Below are positions 36,047 through 49,700 of a stretch of DNA of 64,000 nt, in pieces. The stretch lies in NCBI RefSeq assembly GCF_018812025.1, contig NC_063051.1, forward strand, positions 6,821,896 to 6,885,895, in the 5' to 3' direction. The notes beneath the pieces are model-generated. The model had not been told where the DNA came from. It saw only the letters and a list, made by a program, of their open reading frames with translations, and made no database searches. Within the stretch, counting starts at the first letter, position 1. Every line of letters begins with the position of its first letter. Source of the DNA: Megalobrama amblycephala. Taxonomy: Eukaryota; Chordata; Actinopteri; Cypriniformes; Xenocyprididae. A program made the translations under genes and the position numbers.

Positions 36047-37512
36047 ACAATGGCAGGAAGGGATCAAGGCATGTTCAAATCAAGATACTAAGATACCACA
36101 CACCTACCACACTTAATATAGTTAATTTGGTTAATTTTGATACCCAACAATCCTATGCATGTTGTTCAGCATAAGCTGAAAGAATAAATTTAGAATGACT
36201 GGCTAAAAGCAGTAAATACATTTATAAAATAATTTTTTCTCCAATTTCTAAGACATAAGAATTGTGGTCATTAAATATGTGGTCATCTCCAAAGCTCACT
36301 TGAATTTGTTCAAGATCATTAGACGTGATGTTAGCGCCTTGAAAGGGAGCCTAAAATGTGTTTCCTTAAAAGGTGTCCGTTAAATAATTGGGCAGCAAGA
36401 AAGTCAAAATCCAGCGGTGCTTTCAAGGCCAAAACAATAAAAATGACTAGGCATGACCATGCCTAACTGTCACAACAGTTCTTAAACCTTAAATTGAGAA
36501 GATGACCTGAAAGCCTAAAAAAGGTTCGTCTGTAACAACAAATTTCAAATGCAGCATGTATGGAATTGCAATAAATGTAAAATTCCATTTGGTGCACACT
36601 TGCAAGAATGCACAAGTGAGGTTAGACCAATTCAAATGTTAACCCTTAATATTATGTCACAAAAGACACAAAATAGAAAGATGAAAGCATTATACAGGAA
36701 AGAAGCGTAAAAAATAAAAACGAGTTAGCATATTACGATTGCATAAGGCTGTACTGGGCAGATTGTCAAAGGTGCAATATATCAGGTCTTTCTTACTGTC
36801 TATTATAGTGCCTTAAGAAAACACAGAAAATGAAAAATATGTTTGAGTTTGTGAGAAGCACTACACAAAAAAAAATGCATTATTAATGACAAATAACAGT
36901 AACTCCGGCGTACAATAACAGTGGAAACAACAGAGTCTTCTGCTCTGTTAACACATTATTGGTCAGTCAGTACCACTTGCCAATAGGAAAGAGAAATGCA
37001 ACACAGGTGATTAACCCTCTGATGTCACTCAGAGAATATCACTGCCCTACTTCAGCAGTCCAATCTTCACAGTTAATGTTCGTACAGGTTCTGTACCAGA
37101 GCAGAAGCAAGTTATAGGTGAGTCTGGGTCAAGCTTTGGCATACGCAAAAAGGCTCAACGCTCTTAAGTAGGTAGGAAAACCAAACATGGCATAATCTGT
37201 ACGTCACAGGTTACGGTAGGACTAGCGGAGCTCTTGGAAATGTTACATTCAGGGCTCAAACCAGACTTTGAGGAATAGTGAAAGCAGGAATTCTCTCTGC
37301 CGTTTCAAAGAGTTTTCCGCAAAATGCACATCCAAGTGGGCTACAAAGGAACATGGTGGTGAGGGACAGGAGAGGCAGTGTAAACATTGAAGAGAGAGGC
37401 ATTTCATTTGGCAGATAATGAGGCTTCTCCAAGGAGGTAGTGGGCTGAGGGCACTGGGAGGCAACTGAAGGACAAGGTGGTGATGTTTGGGGAAGACAGG
37501 GCTGGCTGGGGT

Positions 37513-37700
37513 TTATGTGGGCGCAGAGGCGCTTTCCTGTGAGTTAGTCCTGTATGAGCCTTCCTCCAGTGCCCCCCTCCTCTCCTCTCTGCTGTCCCCA
37601 GCGGACAGACCCGTCGGGGGCTTGTGTACAGTCACTGAGGCCTGGGCAAGGATGGAAGAATGGGTTTCCTCACCATCCCAAAATGATCTCCCTGGGACAT
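37513..37700 (-). CDS. lrig2: lrig2 exon 19: C-terminus and stop
   Basis: A strong acceptor (TTTTTCTTGTCTCAG before ATGTCCC) opens an exon that completes the split codon of exon 18 as Asp. It reads [20 protein letters not shown] to ESASAPT and a TAA at 37,515-37,513. Similarity to the poorly conserved human C-terminus is faint, so the assignment rests mainly on splice site and phase. Confidence 0.75.
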
Positions 37701-40700
37701 CTGAGACAAGAAAAACAGACTGTGAAAATGGGCACATGCACTAGCTCAGCTCCAACCCTTTTGAGCAGGTTTACACAAGACAGACACCTTCCAAGGCAAA
37801 CATGTTAACATGCCACACAACTAGTGCTCATCGTGCACACAAAATAACGCCTAAAAACACTCAAAATAGAAGGTTCTAAAAAATCCTGGTCAATGAACAA
37901 AAACATTAGGCAACACAACCGTTTTTAACATTGATAAATGTTTCTTGAGCACCAGATCAGCATATCAGAACCATTTCTGAAAGATTATGTGACACTGAAG
38001 ACTTGAGTCAAAATACATTAAAATAGAATTGTTTTTAAATTGTAATAATGTTTCACAATATTACTGTATTTTTTAACAAATAAATTGCAGCATTGGTGAG
38101 CATAAAACATCATTAAAAAACATCAAAACCCCAAAGTTGTCCAATTTAAACATTTAAAAAGGAATGAAATATAATTAAGTTTAAAATTGCTATTTTACGA
38201 AGGCTTTCTTTGCCTGAAAAGAAATTCTCATCAATCTCTTATTTAAATCACACTCTGGAATTGCTTCATACGCAAATGATACTCACAATGCTCTCTTAAA
38301 TCTGGGCAGCTTAATTGTATATTTTTGGAATAAAGCCTATAAAAGCATAAAACATTGCCTAGGTGGGCAGCAGATCACTTAGTTTAGTAAGAAAGCAATG
38401 GTACAAAGGATATCAACAGGATATTAGACTGAAATGAGGTGCATTACTAAATATCATTTATTAGGGGTGTAAAGATACACTCATGTCACAATTCGATACA
38501 AATCTCGATACTGAACTCATGATACGCATCTATATTTTAAGCCTATAAAGAGATTATTTTCATTATTATTACTTTACTATTATCAAAATAATATTACTAT
38601 TATTATTATTATTATTATCATCGTCAGGACCCACAAATATTCCCCCATTGCATTATTATACATTATATTCAACATTATAGTAGTTTAATGTAGTACTCTC
38701 ACTGAAACTCTGTAAACTTTCATTTTTTTCCTCACACAGTACTTGCGCTTTTAATGCAGGCATTAGTTGGATCTCTTACACAGACAAGCCATCCACACAC
38801 AGACTCTACCGGTGCTCGCTATGTCCCGCCTCTCTCGCTATTAACGCACAACACATAAGAATAAACCATCTAAATGCATCGAATGATCATACTACTAAAA
38901 ACGAAATGTGATATGGTGGTTTAAATGATGTTTGCGCTTTCACTTTGAGGAGTGCCGTTCCAGCGCTTCAGATGATCAATGACAGTTCTAAATCGCAAGA
39001 AAACGTGTCAAATTGACTATTCCCAAACTGTAAATGTTTAGTTCATCGAAAAATTTTAATTCTGCATTCACTCACTCTCATGTTGTTTTCACACATCACA
39101 AAACGCATTTTAACATCCATGTTTATTTCAGTATGTGCGTCGTTGTAAATTTGCTCATCATATAAAGCCATCGTGTCTTTTCAGAAGATTTGGATCATTA
39201 GACCACTTGATTGAATATTTTTATGTTGCCTTTATGACATTTTTTGGATCTTTTAAGTTAAGGGAATGGATTTTAAATGGAGACGAGAGACAAATCTACA
39301 CTCCAAGCATTTATGCATGTATGGTGTTCATCTCACCAGTGCTATAGTGTTGTGATGCTGGTAGTCGTGGTTCATGGTTGGTGAGGAACACAGAGGTGTT
39401 CTGCTGACTTATAAAACTCTCCAGTGCCGCGTCTGTGTGCTGATCCCGCTCTTGATGGCTGCTCTGGTGTCCGTCCCGAGAGATCTGAGCCACAAGTGGG
39501 TCGTCCTCTGTCAGGTAGGCGTATGGGCAGTACTCACGCGTGCGCGAGTAGATATTGGCGTTGTCGTAGCAGTCTGAGCAGATGACTAGAGGGCCCGCTC
39601 CCCCTAAAAAGACAAACAGGAGTCAGGATGGTCAGCTGGTAAACTGGTGAGGCAAATAGCCGACTTTGTAATGACATGAAGGCAGGTAAATCATGACAGA
39701 AAATTAAATAATACAAATTTATAAATTCAAAATGTAACCTTACCATTGGGGACATTTGTCTGTCCCTCTCTAGGTTCGCTCCGATGGAAGCTGCTACGTC
39801 CAGCAAAGAAAGAGCCCACATGACTACCCAGCATTCCATTAGCGTCTGGATCAACATCACTGCTCACTTCACCATAACATACTCCTGTTGAAACACATCA
39901 CAACATCCATTATAATGACTCGCGTAGAAACTAAATGCGTTGTCAAATTTGATCTGTTGTATTTTATAGCCTTTATCAAGAAATTAACTTATATTACCAT
40001 CGGTGCCTTTGTGGACATAACCATTAGCATGTGATGGCATGAGCTGCTGGTGGCTTCCGTTCTCCGAGTTACTGTAGCCCTCCTGAGGCTCTGACAGCGT
40101 ACCCTGAGACGAGAGGTAACTGGGAATGTCCGCTGGTAGGTTCATCTCATCTGGAATACATTAACAGAAAAATGTATAGATTAAACTTGTGATTTTTGTG
40201 CATTCATTTGTAAGATTGTTACAAACTGTTATATGCCTGTCGCAATTACATGGTAGAGTGGTCGCATTTATGTGTAATATCCTGGTTGTGATTATTTACG
40301 ATAACTGCATGCACTGTGATTATGGATAAGACACATTTAAAGCGGATCAAAAGAGACGATTATTCTAAATATTAAAATATTTACAAAATTCAAGTAAATA
40401 AAATTATATTTAAATTCTATAATATTTAATGAATAAACGTATTTGAAATGTAAAAGATTTTATATAAAGTGTATTATTCATGTTATTCTACCCTGTGCAA
40501 TTTGTGTTTTTTAAAGAAATCATGTTTATTCTTACTAACATGACTAAAATAGACTATCAAATTGTTTATTTATTATCTCAGCTAATTAGTAACCAACCAA
40601 AATGTCATAATCACAAAAGCCCTACTACTAGGCATTATTTTCTATTCATTTGTCCTATCAACTGGATAACATCTTCAAAAAAAAACAAAAAAACATGAGA

Positions 40701-43700
40701 ATTCATCTTTATTGTTTATACTATTTTTAATTTTAAATGTTTAAACTGATACGTGCAGAATTGTCCACTGACCTGTATTAGTAATGCTGTAATCTTCACT
40801 CTTTCTCCTCATGTGGTAAATGACGATGACCCACACAAGTGAGGTGCCAACAACACAGCAAACGACCACCATCACAACAATGCCAACCGTTGTCCATCCA
40901 TCCTGACCGTATACGCTGGTCACCGGGTCACAGTTGGCCGAGGGCGAGACGCTGAGGTAGATATGGCCGCGCTCTGTGCCTAGTGTGTTGGACATAATGC
41001 ATGTGTATTTCCCTGCATCAGCAGGGCCAGCATCTACGATTATGAGGAGCTGATTGGCTGCGGCGAAAAAGTGACGTTCCGTCAGTATTAACGGTGCGTC
41101 GTCTTTGGTCCAGTTAAGACGGGGGGCGGGGCTACCGCGAGCTATGCACTGGAGGACAGCAGTCTCACCGCGGGCGACGTTACGGTCCTCTAGAGGGCGC
41201 TGGAAGGATGGGGTTTCTGTCAAAAAGACCAGATTTTAATTATTAAATAAATTATCAAATATAAATAATTCAGAAGAACATTTTTGGTATTACATCATAG
41301 TAAAATACAATACCTAGCACAGTAAGAGTGGCATTGGCCGACAGGCTGCCTGCCTCGTTTTTGGCTGTACAGCTATAGACACCCATATCCTCTGCCTTCA
41401 CATTAGCAATGAAAAAAGTGTCATCGTCTGGCATGACATGCATCCTTCTTTCACGGGCAGCAGGGAAATTGATACCGCCATCTTTTTGCCACGCGATCTG
41501 GGGTGTTGGGTGTCCCTCTGCAGCGCACTCCAACCTAGCGACCGTACCAGTGCGGATGGTCAGATCCATGGGTGTCTTCAGGAAGGTGGGGAGCTCTGGG
41601 AAAAGCCATTAGTGAGTTATTTTCACTGCTTTACATAAGTAATTCCAGAAAATCCTAAAAATATCTGGGCTATTCTCAAAAAATGTGACTACAACAACAA
41701 AACTGCACCATTGTATTACCATGATTTCTTTCATGTACAATAGTAATTCCACTATTGTAGTAATTCTTCTTTAAAAGTATGATGGAGCACTTTTATGTAA
41801 GGAAATTGTTAAAATTAAAGAAAATGTAACACTAACATTTAATATTAACATCATTTTCTACTTACAACAGAAGAATTCATCCATCACTTTTTGACATTAG
41901 AGATATGGAATAAAAATATGCTTATTAACGGAAGTTACTATTATTATTATTATTCATAACGTACTTCATTATTACTGCCATTACCATTCCAATTTATTAT
42001 GCATTTGTCAAGTGGTCCGTATAAAAAAAAAAAAAAGTGTGAATATTTTAATACTTAAAGTAATTTATATTATTTAATTGAAAATACTACTTACATTTTG
42101 TTTAATTATAACATTTAATGAATATATTTAAGTATATTATTCTATTTTTATAAATAATTGTATTTTCATATTATTCTACCTTGTGCAATATTTATTAAAG
42201 CCTTAAAATCATTTTATGTAAGGGAATTATGTAGGAAATGCAACAAGAGTAAACAAAAACAAGCAAGCCACTGGCCAATCAAAACCCTAAACAGCACCGT
42301 TACATTGTTTACTTTGTGAATCATGTTTCTGTTATTGTCGTTCTATTATTAGGTTACAAATCCGCTCTTCCATCAGTATCCTGAACTGATATAAACAGAA
42401 TAATTATATCGCTGAGGTTTGGCATCCCAGAGGGCGGCTATGTTTGTTCAACGGACATGGAAAATTAAAAACTGACAGAGCTCTGATAACAACCAATCAG
42501 GGTAAATAAGGGGAAGTAAAAAAAAAAACAGCTTAAAGCATTGGAGAGATCATAGTGCTTTAGCAATATGCCAATAAAAAAAGTCCTGCAGATGATCGCA
42601 TTAGTTGACAATCTGCCACCAGCAGGCACTTTTAATTCCGTAACTAGATCAAAACCAAACAAAAGTGTGAAATATGGTTGTATGCAGAGGTTAGCGAATC
42701 AAAGATCACTGGCTAAAATATATATTTTTTTAAAACAAAAGGTAATTCTGAATTTTTATTCTTACAATTCTGACTTTTTTCCTCACAACTGCGAGTTTCT
42801 CACAATTCAAACTTTTTTTTCCTTCCAGTTGCGAGTTTATTTCCTGTAATTCTTTCCTGTAATTGTGGAAAATAAACTTACCATTGCGAGGAAAAAAAAA
42901 GTCAGAATTCTAAGTTTATGTCTTGCAATCCTGACTTTTCTCAAAACTGTGAGATAAAAAGTCGCAATTATCTTTTTTAATTACTTATTTTTTATTTTAT
43001 AGCAGAAACAAGCTTCCATACAAATCACTTCCTCTAGACCTGTAGGAAAATTGTAACAAACAATTTTCCATGAGGCACTAACCATTAACAGTGAGCTTGG
43101 CCAGGGTGGAGTAGTTAGACCCAAAATGGTTGGAGACAACACACTGGTACTGGCCCTCATCTGTGAAATTGACGTTGAGCAGGTGGAGTACAGTGGTGTA
43201 GAGGAGGCGCTGATCCTGGTACCGAGCGTAGTTCTGCACCTGAGCTTCATACAGCACCTCTCCGTCTTTGCGCCAGGCGGTGCTCATGGGAGAGTCGCTG
43301 CTGCTGAACGCAGAGCAGTTCAGAGTGATGTTGGTCCCACGTAAGGCGACAACAGTCTTGGGGTGAGCGCTGATCTGGGGTTTAGGGAAGTCATCTGCAA
43401 ATGAAACCAAAATATAAAGATCTTAATACAAGAAACAGCTATAGCTTTTATATTTAAAGTTTCACTTTTTAACAATCATAAAATTGCTTTTTTAAAATAG
43501 CACAAAACACATCGAAAACATTTCATTAGAGAGTTGTGAAAAAAAAAAAAGTGTTTCTGTAAGAGAAAGCATGATTTAACTGTCAGGTCACTCACTGCAG
43601 ACAAACTCCTCTGGTTTAATGACAAGCACACTAGATCCTGCCAGGGAGGCGGGATGAGCACAGACAGTGGTGCAGGATTGCTGGAAATGGCTGTCAGTCA

Positions 43701-46700
43701 ACCACTGGCCCAACCACTGCAGCTGACAGTCACACAGGAGACTGCTAGTGTTCAGATCACTGAGGAAGACCACAATACATGCATTATTGAGGAATACAGG
43801 TAAAACACATTCTAACATAAAAACACCATCCTTTCAGACATAAATGCAACAAAAACATATTATGTCAAATGCATAGACACAGGAAATACATACAGTCTGT
43901 ACAAAGTAAACAATCACTTACAGTGTTTTAAGTTTTAAATGAGTGAAAGCGTCAGGATGAATAGACATGATGCCATTCTTACTCAGGTCCCTGCAGAACA
44001 AATTCAAAAAGATTATTCGTATGGGAACAGTACAAAACAGGAGGCCTTTGTGTTGGGTTAAATAATGAAAAGGCATTATATTGGATTTTACTGCCATCAC
44101 ATTGTCTTTACATTGTAATTGCACAAATGCAAATAGGAACAGCATTACCTTATAAATCTACGATCTATAACCTCTAACCTTTAACAACTAATAGTATAAG
44201 CATAATCAGACATACTGGTGAATTTAATGATATTTGCCAATATAAGCTGCTTTAGAATAATATCTTATCAAAATCTTAATTATATTCAGATCGAAAAATA
44301 ATTGTATGGGGTCAAAGTTTAAAAGGGTTTAAAATATGTTATCCTTTTATTTTTATTTTTTATAAAGTTTTGATGCTTGATTTCAATTGAATTGTAGCTT
44401 TATGGAGGTCAATTTCTGTGTTAAAAAATGGCTTTTTACTTTGCAATTGCAACTGTTTTGCTTATAACTATGACTTTTAAATATCACAGGCCAGGGGGGA
44501 AAAAAGTCTGCATGACAGAAAATTCTATTTTTTTAATGCCTGTTTTATAACTTATCTGTGAATATGTGTTTCATTTTTAAAAAGTTCTTGACCTAATGTT
44601 TATCAAAATGTCATAACTGAATCTCCCGTTGAAAACAACAGACTTCTTTCTGGTGAATATTTCAGAACAATATCTGAAAGGATTTCTATATTACTGCATC
44701 TAGTAATGGGAGACATGATGTTCCAAAAAAAAAAACTAAAGGCTAAAAGAGACTCACAAATGCTCCAGCTCCACCAGACCCTCGAACGCTTTCTTAGTGA
44801 TGGTCCTGATTTTATTATTCTGTAAAACTCTGGAAAACACACATATACGCTTATGTCGAGCCACACTTCATATCTCTGAGTCAGATCAAACAGCTCGTAT
44901 CCACCAACAAACTTACAGCGAGTTCAGCCTCTTCAAACCCACAAACATGCCAACAAAGTCCTCGATAGCGAGAGATATCTCATTATTACGGATGTCCCTG
45001 GAATACACACACACAAAAAAAAAACAACCATCAGAATGTTAGCAAACTTCCAACTGCTGCTGAGTAGAAGGTTTTCTGTAACCTTAACCCCGGGTTTCAC
45101 AGACAGTTTGAGCTGTTTTAACTGAAAGCAACTTGCACTGACAAATCTTAAAATATGTCAATGCCATTGTTTTGTCTCAAGATGCACACCAGTAATGTTT
45201 TTTTTACTAAGGCATGATTATAAAAGCTACTTAAATATCCTAATTGAACTAAGGCCTAATCCTGACTTAATCTAAGCCCCGTCTGTGAAACCAGGCCTAA
45301 ATGTCAGAGCTGCTTTCTTTAGGAGACTGTACTTCTACATACAGAGAATTAAGGTTCTAAGGCTCTACGGCAGCTCAGCTCATTGTATACTTTTCATGTA
45401 TAATAGGGGGGTTTGTACGGACAAGCTGGTATGTGGGAGCATTATGAGATTGTCTTCACGCACTGCTGGCTGTAAAAGGCTGGCATCTTTTTACAACTGT
45501 GCCAGAGGGACGTGGCGGAGGTTACAAGAGGTGGGCATGTCTGAATGTGCGCTTTTCCCAGGGAGTGAGCTGCAACACAGAAACTTAAACTTAAACTAAA
45601 CTAAAAGACTTATTTGGGCTCAAACAAAACGGTACAGTATGTATTATTTGTAACTATGGGCTTTATCTTATTTTATAGAGATATGCTACTTCCATTTTCA
45701 TTAAATCAGTTGTACACATATAAACACGCCTGTTCCGTCTTCATCTGAGAGCAAATATGAGCATGTTTGAGCAAGATAAGAAGATACATTACAGAAAAAC
45801 CAGTACACCACTTTCCAGGAAAAGTGTTTATAGCTGTGTTTATAACTTATAGCTATCCCAGAGTTACATTAAATTATAACTGTAATAATGCAAATTACAA
45901 AAAATAAAATATTTATAATTTTATTGTGAAAAGAAAATGAAAAATAAATGTTGACATATGTTGCTAAAAATAAAAATTTCTAATATTTTTTGTAGTGGGA
46001 CGAGTGAAAATGTTAGGAGGGCAAGTAAAAATCTGGACAACTGTCCTGACCGGCACAGCAGAAAAAAAAAATCTTAATAATGCATTTTGCATTTAAACTA
46101 CAGACTTTTTATAGTGTTACCGAAGTCCCGTATAATATGAGAAACAAAAGGAGAATGTGGGTTATCTTACAATGTACGGACGTTAGCCAGGCTGCTGAAC
46201 ACTCCTTCTCCCAGGTGTGTGATTTGATTGTCACCCAAGTTAAGACTCTGCAGGAGACTGAGACCAGAAAACACCCAATCCTCCAAACGACTCAAGTGAT
46301 TGAAAGACAAATCCCTGGACACCAAACACACACACACACAAACATGCATTACACTCAAAAAACAAAGACTGACCAAGCATTTCTAGAAAAAAAAAAATTG
46401 CATTACATTATTACACACAAGATAAAAGTTTAAGGTCAGGGCTGAAGTCACTCACAATTCTTCCAAGCGATGGCAAAACTCCCAGGCATCGGCTCGAATG
46501 AGTCCAACATTATTCTGATTGACACGCAGAATCCTTAACATGTGCAGTCCATACAGCCAGCCCTTATTCAGCTCCGTCAAATTATTATACTCCAACTCTC
46601 TGGAAAAGGACACATCAACAGAACACATCAACTATAAATCACTGCTTTGACTCATGTGGAACATAAACTTGATTATAGATTAGCTGAATTAAACATCTAA

Positions 46701-49700
46701 ATCGACCCTCCACTTTAAGGTTTAGATATATGGTTTAAAAAATAAAAATAAAAAATACTGCTAAATATATAGGAATGGGCGATATTGCAAAAATATCATA
46801 TCACTATTTTTTTTCAGACAGGATCACAACCTTATTAATCAGGATTCCTTTACATGTTGGTTTTAAAAACTATTTTGCAAGTCACCAAGTAATACAGCCA
46901 AACTAATTTCCTTAATTTAAAAATTTTGTATTTGACAGTTTAAGTGCAATAAGACGCGAAAGAGAACTTGGTTCAGTACTCACACTTTGGGTGTACGTGT
47001 TCAGAAAGCTTATGTCAGAACAGAACGTGAAATAAAAAGTTTAACCGGCCAGTCTCTAAAACACATGCAAATAATAAACTTTCGTGATGGTGAACACAAA
47101 CCATACCGCTGTCCACTGCACTGATAGAATGTGCTCTGTAGTAACATGATACTCACATTTTAATTGTATTCTCAGGAGACATTTTAATAGTGCACTATTA
47201 ATAGTAACATTAAATATCAGTACACTATACTATCACTAAACCGTGATATCGGACACACCATATATATATATATACACACATATATATAAAAAGTATATAT
47301 ATAAAAAAATTATTAAAATGCTAAAAAAAAAAAAAAAAAAAAATTAAAATAAAAAAAAAAAATCCTAAAAGCATTGACTCACAGCTCCTCCATGTTTTCC
47401 AAACCAAAGAGAGCTCCATCCATCAGCTTGGTGATGCCGTTGCGCTGCATCTTCAACGATTTAAGAGCCTTCAGTTCTTTGAAAATGAGACTTTCCACCA
47501 CACGAATCCTGTTGCGCCTCAACTCTCTGAAAAATGACGGAAACAAGAAGAGGGGCACATTACAATGAGAACATCTAAACCGTGGGACTAACAATCAGAG
47601 AGAGACAAGACGACAAGGAAATTAACTCCCTGCTTGATAATATCAGTTGCATTTAGAAAGCAGTAATTCTGTCAGATACAATCTAATTGAGCACTGCAAT
47701 AACATCCAATTCATTAGCCATGAATACACACAAGACTTGGAGCTGAGAGAGGGTGAAGACTTTATCCGGCAGCAGAGAGAGTCTGTTCTGGTTTATCTTC
47801 AACACCAGAAGGGAGCTGATGTTTCCGAAACAGCCGGGCTCTAAGGAACTTATCTTGTTTTTGCTCAGGTTGCTGTTGTGATGGAGAAAGGAAACAGAGA
47901 GATATCCATGAACCTCAAAAGTAATCAGAAACATCAAGAAAAAAAGCCCATTATTCAATGACAAAACAAAGATCAAATCAACAACTGACAACATTTGCGT
48001 CATCGAACTGATAGCCTAACTGAAGTGTAGAAGATAACTTCTTCAGACAGCTCTCTTAGGGGCCTTTCATGTTGGCAGTTTAGTTCAAAACGGGGCACGG
48101 TTCGCATGCCAAAACGCTAATGTGAAAGCTAGTGTGAACCTGCGTGTGCACCGGGGTACCGAACTCGAGACTACCTGAAGGAGATGGCCAGAGTTTGGTT
48201 GCACTCGAACTGTAGCGCGGTTCGCGTGAATATGAAAGCAACACGGACTCGGGTACACGCTTGTTCAGGAAGTAAAGTAACCTGCGCATGCATTTTAGCC
48301 GATTACAATCTATTTACTTAAATAAAACACATATAAGAGATGACAGTGTTGATGATTTACCTTGAATTCAAACAAGAGATAGCCAGCAATGTATTCGAAC
48401 GTTGAAAGTGCAATCAGAGCGGCACATTAACGGCAATCAGCCGTCTCCTCAAAATAGTCTGTTTGCATGCAGCAGAAAGCGGTCTATGTGCAAAGCACAT
48501 ACAGCACTCTCAAGTGTTGTTTACTCTTCTGCACACCAAAGCACCAAATGTTCTGTTTTCTATCATGCATCATGCACATTTGTGATGATGCAAGATGAAC
48601 GCAAACGCACCAGGGTTCGATAGAATCAAGTTTAGTGTGAAACCAGAACAACGCTGTGGGGGGAACCAGGAACAATCGCGTCCAGGCTCGGGCCGCAGCA
48701 AACGAGCACAGTGTAAAAGCCCCCCCTAATATAATTAGAAGTTCACTACAGTCTTACCTAAAGTGCACAGTTTAGACAAGCCCAAGAAGAAAAACATGGG
48801 CAGAAAATGAAAGACTCACAGGTATTTCAGCTGCATGGGAGGGAATGATCCAGCCTTAAGCTCAGATATAGAATTAGAGCTCAAGTCCAGACTTTCCAGA
48901 GATGAATAAGGCAACAGCTGCTCGGCCATGACTTCAGAGATTCGATTATGTACACTGAGAATAAACAACAGATGAACATATGTACTATATGATCATTCAT
49001 TCTTACTGAAATGTAAAAAAGTAAACAATCATGCAATCCATGTACTGTTTAAAAAATCAGTTCAGTTACAATGCCTTATTAGTCATGTTATTTATTATAA
49101 GCAACTGGAGCAATTTCACCAGCTATAAACAGCAGTAAAGAGTGAAAAAGGATGAACGTAGAAGAAAACTTACAGTGACAGCACAGTAATGTTGGACGAG
49201 GCATCTCCAAGAAAAGGCACCGCTGTGAGTTCATTCTGATTCATAGACCTATAGTCACACAGAGCGAATTATTAAAACCTGAAAAAGCAGTCACCAAAAC
49301 AAACAAAAAAACTTTACATAACAATAAAGCCTATTATTAAGCTGAAAACTGAGGAAAAAGTTTAAAGGTGCCCTAGATTATGTTTTTAAAAGATGTAATA
49401 TAAGTCTAAGGTGTCCCCTGAATGTGTCTGTGAAGTTTCAGCTCAAAATACCCCATAGATTTTTTTTAATTAATTTTTTTAACTGCCTATTTTGGGGCAT
49501 CATTATAAACACGCCAATTTTATGCTGCGGCCCCTTTAAATCCTGTGCTCTCCACCCACAGAGCTCGTGCTTGCCTTGAACAGTGCCTTAAAGTTTACAC
49601 AGCTAAATAACCCTCAAAATGGATCTTTACAAAGTGTTCGTCATGCATGCGGCAATGCATGCGTCGGATTATGTGAGTATTGTATACTGTTATATTGTTT

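Larger units (their letters stand above)
33876..37512. other. Intergenic DNA between lrig2 and magi3
   Basis: No gene is recognised. It includes a roughly 120-bp tandem duplication (35,354-35,580), a repeat block at 35,828-36,046 starting GCAGGGTTGCCAGGTTTTCA, and repeat-poor DNA at 34,880-35,330 and 36,050-37,500. The last stretch should contain the lrig2 3' UTR, but I found no AATAAA on the minus strand within about 1.5 kb of the stop. Confidence 0.5.

Noticed and set aside
37487..37808. Plus-strand frames of 84-85 codons opposite lrig2 exon 19
   Set aside because: They are shadows of the GC-rich terminal exon and lack splice or domain support.
39311..39336. Ending lrig2 at the in-frame stop at 39,311
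   Set aside because: A GTGAGA donor precedes it and joins in phase to an exon with a strong acceptor at 37,700. Kept only as a possible intron-retention form.
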